Origin: Gammaproteobacteria bacterium
Lineage (GTDB): Bacteria; Pseudomonadota; Gammaproteobacteria; Burkholderiales; Sulfuricellaceae
Assembly (NCBI GenBank): GCA_018824405.1
Contig: JAHJGO010000006.1
Location: 62,001-126,000 of the forward strand
Length of the DNA: 64,000 nucleotides
Reading direction: 5' to 3'
The position numbers and the translations under genes were made by a program. The notes beneath the pieces are model-generated. The model saw only the letters and a program-made list of their open reading frames with translations. It was not told the origin of the DNA and did no database searches. Position 1 is the first letter of the stretch, and each line of letters starts with the position of its first letter. This document shows positions 19,686-26,529 of the stretch, piece by piece.

Positions 19686-20280
19686 CTCTGCCAAAGGTTT
19701 CACTCTGGTGGAGTTGCTGGTGGCGCTAACCATCTTTGCCGTCATGTCCATCGCTGCCTACCGCGGCCTTTCGACCATGCTGGACGCACGCGCACGCATC
19801 GAGATGGAAAACCACAAATGGCGCAATGTGGCGCTATTTTTTACCCGTCTTGAAAACGATCTCGATGCATTCAGGAAGCGCCCGGTGCGCGGCACTTCCG
19901 ACCTACCGCTCCCTGCCCTGTCAGGAAATGCGATAGCCGTGGGCGAGGATGACGCACAGCTCGCCTTCACACGCGGCGGCTACAGCGGCCAGGAAGGCAA
20001 TCTGAGCGCGCCGCAGCGGGTAGGCTATCGCTTGCGGCATGGCAGGATGGAAATGCTGAGCTGGGCCATTCTTGACCAGGCGCCTCTCAGTCGGCCCGAG
20101 GTCTATCAGGCGCTGGGAGAAGTGACCAGATTCGAACTGCGCTATCTCGACCCGGCAGGAAACTGGCAACAGCAATGGCCATTGCCTGGACAACCAGTGA
20201 ATCAGCCGCCAGGCGCGCTGGAAATCAGCCTTACCCTGCTATCGGGCGAGGTTGTGAAACGGGTGTTCGCCCTGCCATGA
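19582..20280 (+). CDS. gspJ: Type II secretion minor pseudopilin GspJ
   Basis: GspJ is a tip pseudopilin. The cleavage site is AKG/FTLVELLVALTIFAVMSIAAYRGL, with +5 Glu, followed by ENHKWRNVALFFTRLENDLDAF and RHGRMEMLSW, typical of GspJ. The ATG at 19582 overlaps the gspI stop. An internal ATG at 19603 is also possible. Either way the leader is about 31-38 residues, much longer than the usual 5-15, and is coded by a heptad-repeat hairpin (MGNGLWVMGVK). The longer frame that runs back to 19072 crosses gspH and gspI and is not real. It overlaps gspK by four bases. Confidence 0.9.
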   Translation: MGNGLWVMGVKPDGPASQRPVFDFTHYSLPITHHHSAKGFTLVELLVALTIFAVMSIAAYRGLSTMLDARARIEMENHKWRNVALFFTRLENDLDAFRKRPVRGTSDLPLPALSGNAIAVGEDDAQLAFTRGGYSGQEGNLSAPQRVGYRLRHGRMEMLSWAILDQAPLSRPEVYQALGEVTRFELRYLDPAGNWQQQWPLPGQPVNQPPGALEISLTLLSGEVVKRVFALP

Positions 20281-21194
20281 GCACATGCCGTGAACAGGGT
20301 GCAGCCGTGATCACTGCCATGCTGGTAGTGGCGCTGGCTGCTACTGCGGCTTCCTTCATGATGTGGCAGAATCACCTGTGGCTGCGCCAGGTAGAAAACC
20401 TCGACCACCAGGCTCAGGCACGCTGGATCGCCCGTGCCGCCGTACAGTGGGGTGCGGCCATACTGGACGAAGATTCTCGTGACATTGACCATGAAAACGA
20501 AAAATGGGCAGCCAGCCTCCCACCGCTCAGCGCCGAGGGTGGTGAAGTCACGGGATTCATCAAGGATGCGCAGGGGCTGATCAATCTCAACAACCTGGTG
20601 CGAAATGGTAAGCGCAATCAGAGTGATGTGGTGATATTGACGCGACTGATGATCGCACTGGAAATCAGCCCCGATTCAATCAACGCATTGGCAGACTGGA
20701 TGGATGCAGATAACGAAATCACTTCTCCCGGTGGCGCAGAGGATATGCAATACCTGGCCCTTGAACCGCCTTACCGCGCAGCCAACCGGATACTGGAGGA
20801 TGTCGGCGAATTGTATCGAGTACAGGGTTTCAAGCGCGATACCATCCTGAAACTGCAGCCTTTCGTGACTGCGCTTCCGGCCGATACAACCATCAACGTC
20901 AACACCGCCCCGGCGGAAGTACTGATGGCATTGTGCAGCGGTCTGCAGTTGGCGGATGCGATGGTGCTGATCAAGCGTCGCAATAGCCAGGCTTTCAAGG
21001 ACAAGGCGGATTTTCAAAAACAATTGCCGCAAGGCGTGCAAGCCCGTGACGAGGATTACAATGTCAGCAGCCGATTTTTCTACGCCTCGGCAATATCTCG
21101 CAACGAACGTGTACAGGTTGCATTCCAGGCTTTACTGGAGCGCCCCGATCAGGGCAAGACAAAAACCCTGTGGCTAAAACAGATCGAGGAATAA
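20277..21194 (+). CDS. gspK: Type II secretion minor pseudopilin GspK
   Basis: GspK caps the pseudopilus tip. The start ATG overlaps the gspJ stop (ATGA). The N-terminus EQGAAVITAMLVVALAATAASFMMW is the atypical GspK pseudopilin segment, which lacks the +5 Glu found in the other pseudopilins. The alpha domain has GFIKDAQGLINLNNL and ALADWMDADNE, and the later TINVNTAPAEVLMAL helix-hairpin-helix-like motif is characteristic. Length is 305 residues. It overlaps gspL by one base. Confidence 0.93.
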   Translation: MSTCREQGAAVITAMLVVALAATAASFMMWQNHLWLRQVENLDHQAQARWIARAAVQWGAAILDEDSRDIDHENEKWAASLPPLSAEGGEVTGFIKDAQGLINLNNLVRNGKRNQSDVVILTRLMIALEISPDSINALADWMDADNEITSPGGAEDMQYLALEPPYRAANRILEDVGELYRVQGFKRDTILKLQPFVTALPADTTINVNTAPAEVLMALCSGLQLADAMVLIKRRNSQAFKDKADFQKQLPQGVQARDEDYNVSSRFFYASAISRNERVQVAFQALLERPDQGKTKTLWLKQIEE

Positions 21195-22411
21195 TGTCAC
21201 TACTGGAAATCCATATCCCGGAAAACTGGCCTCAACCGGACCAGGGCAAAGCCGTCGAAGAAACTGCAATCAGCTTTGCCTGGCGCCTGCGCGGGGCACA
21301 AGGAAAACTGCTGAGCTCCGGCCATGACACACTGGCCTCGATGCCGGCAGCCGAAAACTGCCACATTGTGCTGCCTGCCAGCCGCGTCCTGCTGAGCAGC
21401 GTCAAGCCACCCGCACAGAACCGCAGAAAGTTCATGCAGGCCCTGCCTTATGCGGTGGAAGACCGTATCATGGCAGACCCCGAGAGCATACATGTAGCGG
21501 CAGGAGAGCTGCAGGAAAATGGTGAAATGCCGGTTGCCATCATGGATCGTGCATGGCTGCGCCGCGTACTGGATGCCCTGCGCGACAACGGCATCAAGCC
21601 TGTGCGCGCCGAAGTGGAAACCCTGCTCGCACCCTGTAATGCAGGGGAATGGGCTCTGGTCTGGCACGGCCATGAAGGTTTTTTGCGGCAAGGCCCGCAT
21701 AGCGGCATCCCTCTGGACGGAGGCGATGCAGAACATCCCCCGGCGGCACTCCAGTTGGCCCTCGCAGCGGCAGACAACAAGCCCGCTTCAATACGGGTTT
21801 TTCAAGACAGCAGCCGCGCACCGCACCTGGATGCATGGTCATCCATTCTAGGTATTCCGCTTACGGATGGCGGCAAATGGCAGTGGCCTGCATCGGCAGA
21901 GCATGGCTTCAACCTGCTGCAAGGTGAATTTTCCGCCAGGAGCACGCACGCCGACTGGCTGCCGCGCCTGCGCCCGGCAATCATTCTGGTGAGTCTGGTT
22001 CTGGGATTGCACGTGATGTTCACGATTGGCGACTGGGCCATGCTCAAGTTTGAGAAATCCCGGCTGACCACTTCCATGGAACAGAACTTCCGCAAAGCCT
22101 TCCCCGATGCAAAAGTGATCGTCGATGCACCGCTGCAGATGCGCCGCAATCTGGCCGAACTGCGCCACAGCGCGGGCATGCCTGACCAGAACGACTTCCT
22201 GCCCCTGCTGGCCCAGATCGCACCAAAATTAGGTGCTGACACAAAGTTGCGCAGCCTCGAATATCAGAAGGAAACTCTTAATGTCCGGATCACCCTGCCC
22301 GATGCGACAGCAATTGAAAATCTGCGTGCCAGCCTGCCGCAACAAGCCAGGCTCACCCCAGGTAACAACAGTCCTGACGGCCTTGAAGCCGAACTAACAA
22401 TAGGCAAATAA
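21194..22411 (+). CDS. gspL: Type II secretion protein GspL
   Basis: GspL is an inner-membrane protein that recruits GspE to the platform. The cytoplasmic part (about residues 1-250) has the actin-like GspL fold, with CHIVLPASRVLLSSVKPPAQNRRKFMQALPYAVEDRI. A membrane segment follows near residues 262-280 (PAIILVSLVLGLHVMFTIGDW), then a short ferredoxin-like periplasmic domain. The start at 21194 overlaps the gspK stop (TAATG). It is followed two bases later by gspM. Confidence 0.92.
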   Translation: MSLLEIHIPENWPQPDQGKAVEETAISFAWRLRGAQGKLLSSGHDTLASMPAAENCHIVLPASRVLLSSVKPPAQNRRKFMQALPYAVEDRIMADPESIHVAAGELQENGEMPVAIMDRAWLRRVLDALRDNGIKPVRAEVETLLAPCNAGEWALVWHGHEGFLRQGPHSGIPLDGGDAEHPPAALQLALAAADNKPASIRVFQDSSRAPHLDAWSSILGIPLTDGGKWQWPASAEHGFNLLQGEFSARSTHADWLPRLRPAIILVSLVLGLHVMFTIGDWAMLKFEKSRLTTSMEQNFRKAFPDAKVIVDAPLQMRRNLAELRHSAGMPDQNDFLPLLAQIAPKLGADTKLRSLEYQKETLNVRITLPDATAIENLRASLPQQARLTPGNNSPDGLEAELTIGK

Positions 22412-22413
22412 GC

Positions 22414-22917
22414 ATGAATGAATCCACATCTTCATGGTGGCAGCAACTCGCCCCGCGCGAGCGCCGACTCATCTCATGGGGTGGAGCCGGCCTGCTGGCG
22501 GCACTGAGCTACGCCTACATGTGGCAGCCACTCAGTACAGAACGTGTCAAATTAAGCGCCAGCCTGCCTCAGATGCGTGCTGATGCTGCAAGCATGACCT
22601 CTCAGGCGGAAGAGGCGGCTCGCCTGCGGCAGAGCGCAAACACAGCCCTTGTTGGCCCCGCCCTGCAGGCTGCGATTATACAGGCCATAAATGAAGCAGG
22701 AATGGATGCCAAAGGTGTTGAGGTCACGCTGCTTGATGAACACCGCGTCAGCATCAGTATCCCAAAAGCCCCTTTCGACGGCTGGGTAGCCTTGGCCGCA
22801 CGCCTCCAGTCCGAAAAGCAGATTCACCTCGAATCCTGCAGCATAGAGGCATTGGCGGAAGCGGGAATGGTTCGGGTTCAGGGAATGATGGAAACAAAAA
22901 ATCAAACAGCGCTGTAG
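22414..22917 (+). CDS. gspM: Type II secretion protein GspM
   Basis: GspM is the small bitopic partner of GspL. A basic N-terminus (WWQQLAPRERRLISWGGAGLLAALSYAYMWQPL) gives one membrane segment after the typical LAPRERR. A coiled region and a ferredoxin-like periplasmic domain follow. It is the last gene of the gsp operon here. No gspO prepilin peptidase follows, so processing of the pseudopilins would depend on a peptidase encoded elsewhere. The gap after it (176 bases) has no gene. Confidence 0.9.
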   Translation: MNESTSSWWQQLAPRERRLISWGGAGLLAALSYAYMWQPLSTERVKLSASLPQMRADAASMTSQAEEAARLRQSANTALVGPALQAAIIQAINEAGMDAKGVEVTLLDEHRVSISIPKAPFDGWVALAARLQSEKQIHLESCSIEALAEAGMVRVQGMMETKNQTAL

Positions 22918-23093
22918 ATGAAAAGACAGGGGTATTTTTCCTGTAGTTGAAAAGCTCTCCATACCCTTGGTAATAGAAACAGGAGTCGGCTATTGGCCCG
23001 TTACTCTTAAATCCCTGCCTCCACATAGATTAATATCGAATTAAATGCTAAATTAAGCACCTATTAACATATCAATATTCCACGGAGGGGGTT

Positions 23094-23339
23094 ATGGATA
23101 CCATTTACACCAATATGACCGTAAGCGTCACCGAGTTGAAACGTAATTTTGCAGGCATCATCAAGCAGGCAGATGACTGCCCTGTTGCGATTCTCAACCA
23201 CAACCGGCCAGAGGCTTATTTATTACCTGCTGCTCATTACGAACGACTGATAGCCCACCTGGAAGATCTGGAAGATACAAAACTGATCCAGGAACGCGCC
23301 AACGGCCCATTCGTTGAGGTAAGCCTGGATGAGCTATAA
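23094..23339 (+). CDS. Antitoxin, YefM/StbD (Phd) family
   Basis: This is a small DNA-binding antitoxin that neutralises the toxin encoded directly after it and probably represses the operon. The N-terminus TVSVTELKRNFAGIIKQADDCPVAILNHNRPEAYLLPAAHYERL is the Phd/YefM dimerisation and DNA-binding fold. The acidic C-terminus would wrap the toxin. A strong GGAGGG precedes the start, and the upstream ~50 bases are AT-rich with TTAAT/ATTAA palindromes suitable for autoregulation. It overlaps the toxin gene by 11 bases. Confidence 0.9.
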   Translation: MDTIYTNMTVSVTELKRNFAGIIKQADDCPVAILNHNRPEAYLLPAAHYERLIAHLEDLEDTKLIQERANGPFVEVSLDEL

Positions 23340-23613
23340 GCTGCGCTTTCACGAGTTGGCACTGACTGAGTGGGGAAATCTGGACAACAGCGTTCGCGAA
23401 CCATTCAAAAAGAAACTTGCTGAGCGACTGGAAACACCTCGCGTTCCTGCAGCGGCACTCGCCGGGATGCCAGACTGTTACAAGATCAAGCTACAACGTG
23501 TTGGATATCGGCTAGTGTATCGGGTTGAAGACGATACGATTTTCGTTACAGTCATTGCAGTGGGCAAGCGCGACAAACTCAAGGTTTACGACACGGCGAA
23601 ATCCAGACTTTGA
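23329..23613 (+). CDS. RelE/ParE-superfamily toxin (StbE-like)
   Basis: This is the toxin of the module. The RelE fold is seen as YKLRFHELALTEWGNLDNSVREPFKKKLAERLE, then CYKIKLQRVGYRLVYRVEDDTIFVTVIAVGKRDK. The Arg and Lys/Arg-rich end fits ribosome-dependent mRNA cleavage in this family. It belongs to the RelE/StbE group rather than ParE by the CYKIKL...GYRLVY pattern. The last codons and stop lie within a ~160-base segment that recurs, diverged, at 24498. Confidence 0.9.
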   Translation: MSYKLRFHELALTEWGNLDNSVREPFKKKLAERLETPRVPAAALAGMPDCYKIKLQRVGYRLVYRVEDDTIFVTVIAVGKRDKLKVYDTAKSRL

Positions 23614-23759
23614 GCGCATCTGCAATCAGGCTAAACCTGTGGGCGGATGATTGGCAAGCATCGAAATTTACCGGAAACCGTGGCCCCATCAACAAAGCGT
23701 ACCTCCCCTTTTACCCTGCTTGACCTTACCCAACATTACAAAGAAACCACACCAGCCAA
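23597..23759. repeat. Direct repeat copy A in the TA cluster
   Basis: This begins in the last codons of the RelE-like toxin (AATCCAGACTTTGAGCGCATC) and runs past its stop. A diverged copy lies at 24498-24662. Shared blocks include TTTGAGCGCATCTGCAAT, TTGGCAAGCATCGAA and CTTGACCTT. It carries no ORF of its own that looks real. Confidence 0.75.
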
Positions 23760-23784
23760 TAAGCCAAAAAGGAATTGGGCGAGG

Positions 23785-24165
23785 TCAAACCCACATTACC
23801 GTATCGCCGTACCGGGAAAGAACACCATCGTGGGAAAGTAAGCGCATTGATTCTGTCGCTGCCTGAGCAACCATTATCCGATCGAATGGATCGGCATGAT
23901 GGGGAGCAAGTCGAGCAAGCGACATCACATGCCTGGCGTGCACCGGCAAAATCACAAAACCCTCTGCCTCGATTTCGTACAATATCTCTTCCGGATCAAC
24001 TTGCAGCTTGCCCTTGCCGTTCTTGAGCGCGACCTCCCACAATGCAGCGACACTGACATGGAGAGTGTTACCCGAATCAACCATCAATCCATGAGCGATC
24101 CTGGGTAAACGGGGATCGTCCGCCAGCCACCAGAGAAGAATATGTGTATCCAGCAGGAGGTTCAT
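23785..24165 (-). CDS. PIN-domain toxin, VapC type (paralogue of the gene at 24936)
   Basis: This is a PIN-fold endoribonuclease toxin. LLLDTHILLWWLADDPRL supplies the first catalytic Asp, SVAALWEVALKNGKGKL the Glu, and HHADPFDRIMVAQA the Asp pair. It pairs with the Phd-type antitoxin gene seven bases upstream. It is clearly related to the second PIN toxin at 24936 on the other strand (LLDTH.ALWW, LPVDPDIL, DPFDRLLLAQA), so the two modules are divergent paralogues. Confidence 0.92.
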   Translation of the reverse strand: MNLLLDTHILLWWLADDPRLPRIAHGLMVDSGNTLHVSVAALWEVALKNGKGKLQVDPEEILYEIEAEGFVILPVHARHVMSLARLAPHHADPFDRIMVAQAATESMRLLSHDGVLSRYGDTVMWV

Positions 24166-24171
24166 GACAAA

Positions 24172-24429
24172 TCAATCGTGTGGAAAAATTGGCGCGTCAT
24201 GCCATGCAGCCAATTCCTCCGCGCTCATGGGTGCATCAAAATCTTCAGCCATCCAGATTTTGCCCCTGAGTGCCCCGGGTTCACGTTTCTTTTGCACCGG
24301 GTTTTCGAGTGGAGCGAGCCGCGCCATGGGCTTCCCTGCCTTGGCAATAATCACTTCCTCACCTGCCGCAGCGCGTTCCACCAGACGGGAAAGATGGGTT
24401 TTGGCTTCATGGATATTAACTGTTTGCAT
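24172..24429 (-). CDS. Phd/YefM-family antitoxin of the PIN toxin at 23785
   Basis: This antitoxin has the N-terminal DNA-binding fold MQTVNIHEAKTHLSRLVERAAAGEEVIIAKAGKPMARLAP and a toxin-binding tail. The start at the ATG (24429) is chosen over a GTG six codons upstream, because homologues begin at this methionine. The paralogue at 24688 is near identical in its core (NLYEAKTHLSQLVQAALDGEEVLIARAGKPAVRL). A GTCTAGTCTA box lies 31 bases upstream and recurs in opposite orientation before the paralogue. Confidence 0.9.
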   Translation of the reverse strand: MQTVNIHEAKTHLSRLVERAAAGEEVIIAKAGKPMARLAPLENPVQKKREPGALRGKIWMAEDFDAPMSAEELAAWHDAPIFPHD

Positions 24430-24460
24430 AATGTTGCGACCCCCCACTCAACTAAACTAA

Positions 24461-24654
24461 GTCTAGTCTATTGCAAACATCTCGTATGGGCAATAGCCGA
24501 GATCCAGATTTTGAGCGCATCTGCAATGCGGGCCAAACGTGTGGGCGGTTGTTGGCAAGCATCGAAGTTTATCGGAAACAATGGCCCTTGCTTCAATGTG
24601 TCCATCCCCTTTTCATCCCGCTTGACCTTGCCCCATCTTACAAATAGACTAGAC
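24461..24654. promoter_or_regulatory. Divergent control region with a 10-bp inverted repeat, putative antitoxin operators
   Basis: GTCTAGTCTA at 24461-24470 has its exact reverse complement TAGACTAGAC at 24645-24654. Each box lies just over 30 bases upstream of one of the two divergent paralogous antitoxin starts (24429 minus, 24688 plus). Phd/YefM antitoxins bind short palindromic operators of their own promoters, so these boxes are good operator candidates, and the two modules might cross-regulate. The role is inference; the repeat itself is seen directly. Confidence 0.6.
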
Positions 24655-24662
24655 CAACCAAC
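24498..24662. repeat. Direct repeat copy B in the TA cluster
   Basis: This is a diverged copy of 23597-23759. It opens with GATCCAGATTTTGAGCGCATC, which preserves the last codons and stop of the RelE-like toxin gene of copy A but without the rest of that gene. It therefore looks like a remnant of a former duplication of the region downstream of a relE-type gene. It fills the space between the two divergent Phd-PIN modules. Confidence 0.75.
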
Positions 24663-24687
24663 ATGACCACCTTAACAAGGAAGGACA

Positions 24688-24936
24688 ATGCGTCAATGTA
24701 ATCTATATGAAGCAAAAACCCATTTGTCACAACTGGTACAAGCCGCACTGGATGGAGAGGAAGTTCTGATCGCACGAGCGGGCAAACCTGCTGTTCGGCT
24801 TGTCCCTGTGCATGCAACGGAAAAGACAGGCGGGTGGGGCGCATTATCCATTGACCCGGCGGCGCTGGAAGCCGGGTTTGACACTACCGTTGAAAAAGAT
24901 GTCGCTGCCCTGTTTCATTCGGGAGCAGGACAGTAG
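24688..24936 (+). CDS. Phd/YefM-family antitoxin of the PIN toxin at 24936
   Basis: This antitoxin has the core CNLYEAKTHLSQLVQAALDGEEVLIARAGKPAVRLVPV and a C-terminal toxin-binding region that differs from its divergent paralogue, as expected if partner specificity lies there. AAGGA precedes the ATG. The stop overlaps the GTG of the toxin gene by one base (TAGTG), giving translational coupling. Confidence 0.9.
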   Translation: MRQCNLYEAKTHLSQLVQAALDGEEVLIARAGKPAVRLVPVHATEKTGGWGALSIDPAALEAGFDTTVEKDVAALFHSGAGQ

Positions 24937-25316
24937 TGTCACGTTTTTTGCTGGATACGCATGTGGCATTGTGGTGGTTTTCCGCACATCCTCGTCTCAC
25001 AGAAGAATTCCGGAACATGATCAGCCACAGCGAATGCTGGATGAGCACAGGCTCAGTATGGGAAGTTGCCATCAAATTTCGACTGGGAACGCTGCCAGTG
25101 GACCCTGATATTTTGCTCACAACCACTCGCGGCAGCAAAATTCACCTTCTCTCAATAACACCTGAACATACTGCAGCTACAGCGCAGTTGCCAGATATTC
25201 ATTCAGACCCATTTGACCGCCTGCTGCTTGCCCAGGCCCGAAAAGAGAATCTGATATTGCTGACGGCGGATAAAATCCTGGTTGAATATGGGCAAAATGT
25301 GTGGTTGCTTGCATAA
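24936..25316 (+). CDS. PIN-domain toxin, VapC type (paralogue of the gene at 23785)
   Basis: This is a PIN-domain ribonuclease with FLLDTHVALWWFSAHPRL (first Asp), STGSVWEVAIKFRLGTLPVDPDIL (Glu) and HSDPFDRLLLAQARKE (Asp pair). The GTG start lies on the antitoxin stop. Like the paralogue it is 126 residues long. The stop codon is followed by a small hairpin before the convergent FitAB-type module. Confidence 0.92.
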   Translation: MSRFLLDTHVALWWFSAHPRLTEEFRNMISHSECWMSTGSVWEVAIKFRLGTLPVDPDILLTTTRGSKIHLLSITPEHTAATAQLPDIHSDPFDRLLLAQARKENLILLTADKILVEYGQNVWLLA

Positions 25317-25338
25317 ACCAGCTACCAGTTGCTGGTTT
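25315..25338 (+). terminator. Hairpin at the end of the PIN toxin gene, possible terminator
   Basis: AAACCAGC pairs perfectly with GCTGGTTT over an eight-base loop, beginning at the stop codon of the toxin gene. Only a short T-run follows, so termination would be weak. Confidence 0.35.
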
Positions 25339-25403
25339 ATCGGGCTGCGACCCCTATTCGCGGCACTCGATTTTCGAGGTTAACGCGATATGTCCCCTAT
25401 TGC

Positions 25404-25844
25404 TTATTTCTCACCTGGAGAAATCCGTGCATCCCACGGGTTGATCACCGCCCCTGGCAGATCATCAAAGTGGCGAGTATTTCGCGTTGCGATGCGTGCC
25501 TTACGAGCCAAAACGATGCCGGCGATAATAGTGTCCCGCATGTCGACCGGACGGCCAGCATGTATGCGTTGTGCCGCCAAGTCAGCCGCTTGTCTTGCCG
25601 CCGGTTGATCGAACAACAGCACCCTGTTTTCAAAATCACTTACCAATAAATCATCGAAACGCGCCGTCAACTCTTGGCGACGTTCGCCTTTCGGCAGTAA
25701 TGCCAAGCCAAAACGCGCCTCGAATAGCGTAATGCTGGTAATCCAGATCGATTCAGGTACCTGCTCATCCAGCCAACTAACCACGGCGTCATCGGGATCC
25801 GAGCACATCAGTGCCGACAGCACGTTCGTATCCAGAATAATCAC
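25404..25844 (-). CDS. PIN-domain toxin, FitB/VapC type
   Basis: This is a PIN-fold ribonuclease of the FitB group: MIILDTNVLSALM (first Asp), SITLFEARFGLALLPKGERRQEL (Glu) and DMRDTIIAGIVLARKARIATRNTRHFDDL (Asp residues and the conserved TRN). It differs from the two PIN toxins upstream in length and in these motifs, so it is a separate acquisition. It overlaps its antitoxin gene by four bases. Confidence 0.93.
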   Translation of the reverse strand: MIILDTNVLSALMCSDPDDAVVSWLDEQVPESIWITSITLFEARFGLALLPKGERRQELTARFDDLLVSDFENRVLLFDQPAARQAADLAAQRIHAGRPVDMRDTIIAGIVLARKARIATRNTRHFDDLPGAVINPWDARISPGEK

Positions 25845-26089
25845 GAGCTGAAGTCCATTCCCGTGATGATCTGTCCATGCAGTTCAGGCAAATCGTCATC
25901 GAGACCACACCCAGCGAAGCGAGCGGCGATTCGCGAACCCAACGGAATTGAAGAAGCAGAATCCGCTAGCACAGCGTTACGCAAAATCTGGCGCGCTTCT
26001 TCTTCCATGCTCCAGCCATGGAGAGAAGCCCGCTTCTTGAGCCCCGCCTTTACCCCATCTTCAAGATTACGTACAACGACTTGAGACAT
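25841..26089 (-). CDS. FitA-type ribbon-helix-helix antitoxin
   Basis: This is an antitoxin with an N-terminal Arc-like ribbon-helix-helix: SQVVVRNLEDGVKAGLKKRASLHGWSMEEEARQILRNAV. It has a C-terminal extension that would occupy the FitB active site. GAGG lies six bases before the ATG at 26089, so this start is preferred over a GTG four codons upstream. A tandem CGATATCA repeat 24 bases upstream is a likely operator. Confidence 0.92.
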   Translation of the reverse strand: MSQVVVRNLEDGVKAGLKKRASLHGWSMEEEARQILRNAVLADSASSIPLGSRIAARFAGCGLDDDLPELHGQIITGMDFSS

Positions 26090-26112
26090 TGGGAACCTCA
26101 CGAGAAATGATA

Positions 26113-26128
26113 CGATATCACGATATCA
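26113..26128 (-). promoter_or_regulatory. Tandem GATATC palindromes, putative fitAB-type operator
   Basis: CGATATCA occurs twice in direct succession, each unit centred on the palindrome GATATC, in the promoter region of the FitA-type gene. Ribbon-helix-helix antitoxins bind paired short palindromes, so an autoregulatory operator is plausible. The binding itself is inferred. Confidence 0.5.
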
Positions 26129-26222
26129 CTTTGGGCGACATCAAACAATATACAATCCTAAAATAGCAATTCAAGCCACAGAAATCACAGAATAAAGCGG
26201 GATCATGGCTTATCCTTAAAAA

Positions 26223-26270
26223 AGCATTTGAACCGCGAAGGCGCAGAGAAAGCGCAAAAAAACAAATGCT
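26223..26270. repeat. Small intergenic palindrome
   Basis: AGCATTTG and CAAATGCT form perfect 8-bp ends around a core reading AACCGCGAAGGCGCAGAG, a type of short dispersed repeat common in proteobacterial intergenic DNA. The ~430 bases between the FitA-type gene and the pilY1 terminator otherwise hold no gene. Confidence 0.5.
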
Positions 26271-26407
26271 CCGAAATCTGGCCTTTAGTTTTTGCTGCAA
26301 GAGCCTAGCGGAATATTCCCGTTCGCCCTCCTCGGCAATGCCTTCTATCCGGCTCCTGTCCGGATCGCAGTTTCGATACACGCTCCCCGCCCAAACTCGG
26401 GCAAGCA

Positions 26408-26440
26408 CAAAAAACCCCGGCTCCTCGTGAGGAGCCGGGG
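26408..26440 (-). terminator. Rho-independent terminator of the minor-pilin operon
   Basis: The perfect 12-bp stem CCCCGGCTCCTC/GAGGAGCCGGGG has a two-base spacer, with AAAAAA on its left on the plus strand. Read on the minus strand it is a strong GC stem followed by six T, about 90 bases after the pilY1 stop. Confidence 0.92.
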
Positions 26441-26529
26441 CTGGAAGGCTGCCAAACCACATGGAGCGTTCACCCTTTACATGGTCACTTAATACATGAC
26501 CAGAAATCAATGACGCCTTTTTTGTAATC

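Noticed and set aside
23647-23841. Small open frames of 64-71 codons between the RelE-type gene and the first PIN toxin
   Set aside because: They start in the duplicated non-coding segment, and the matching copy at 24498 does not keep the frame.
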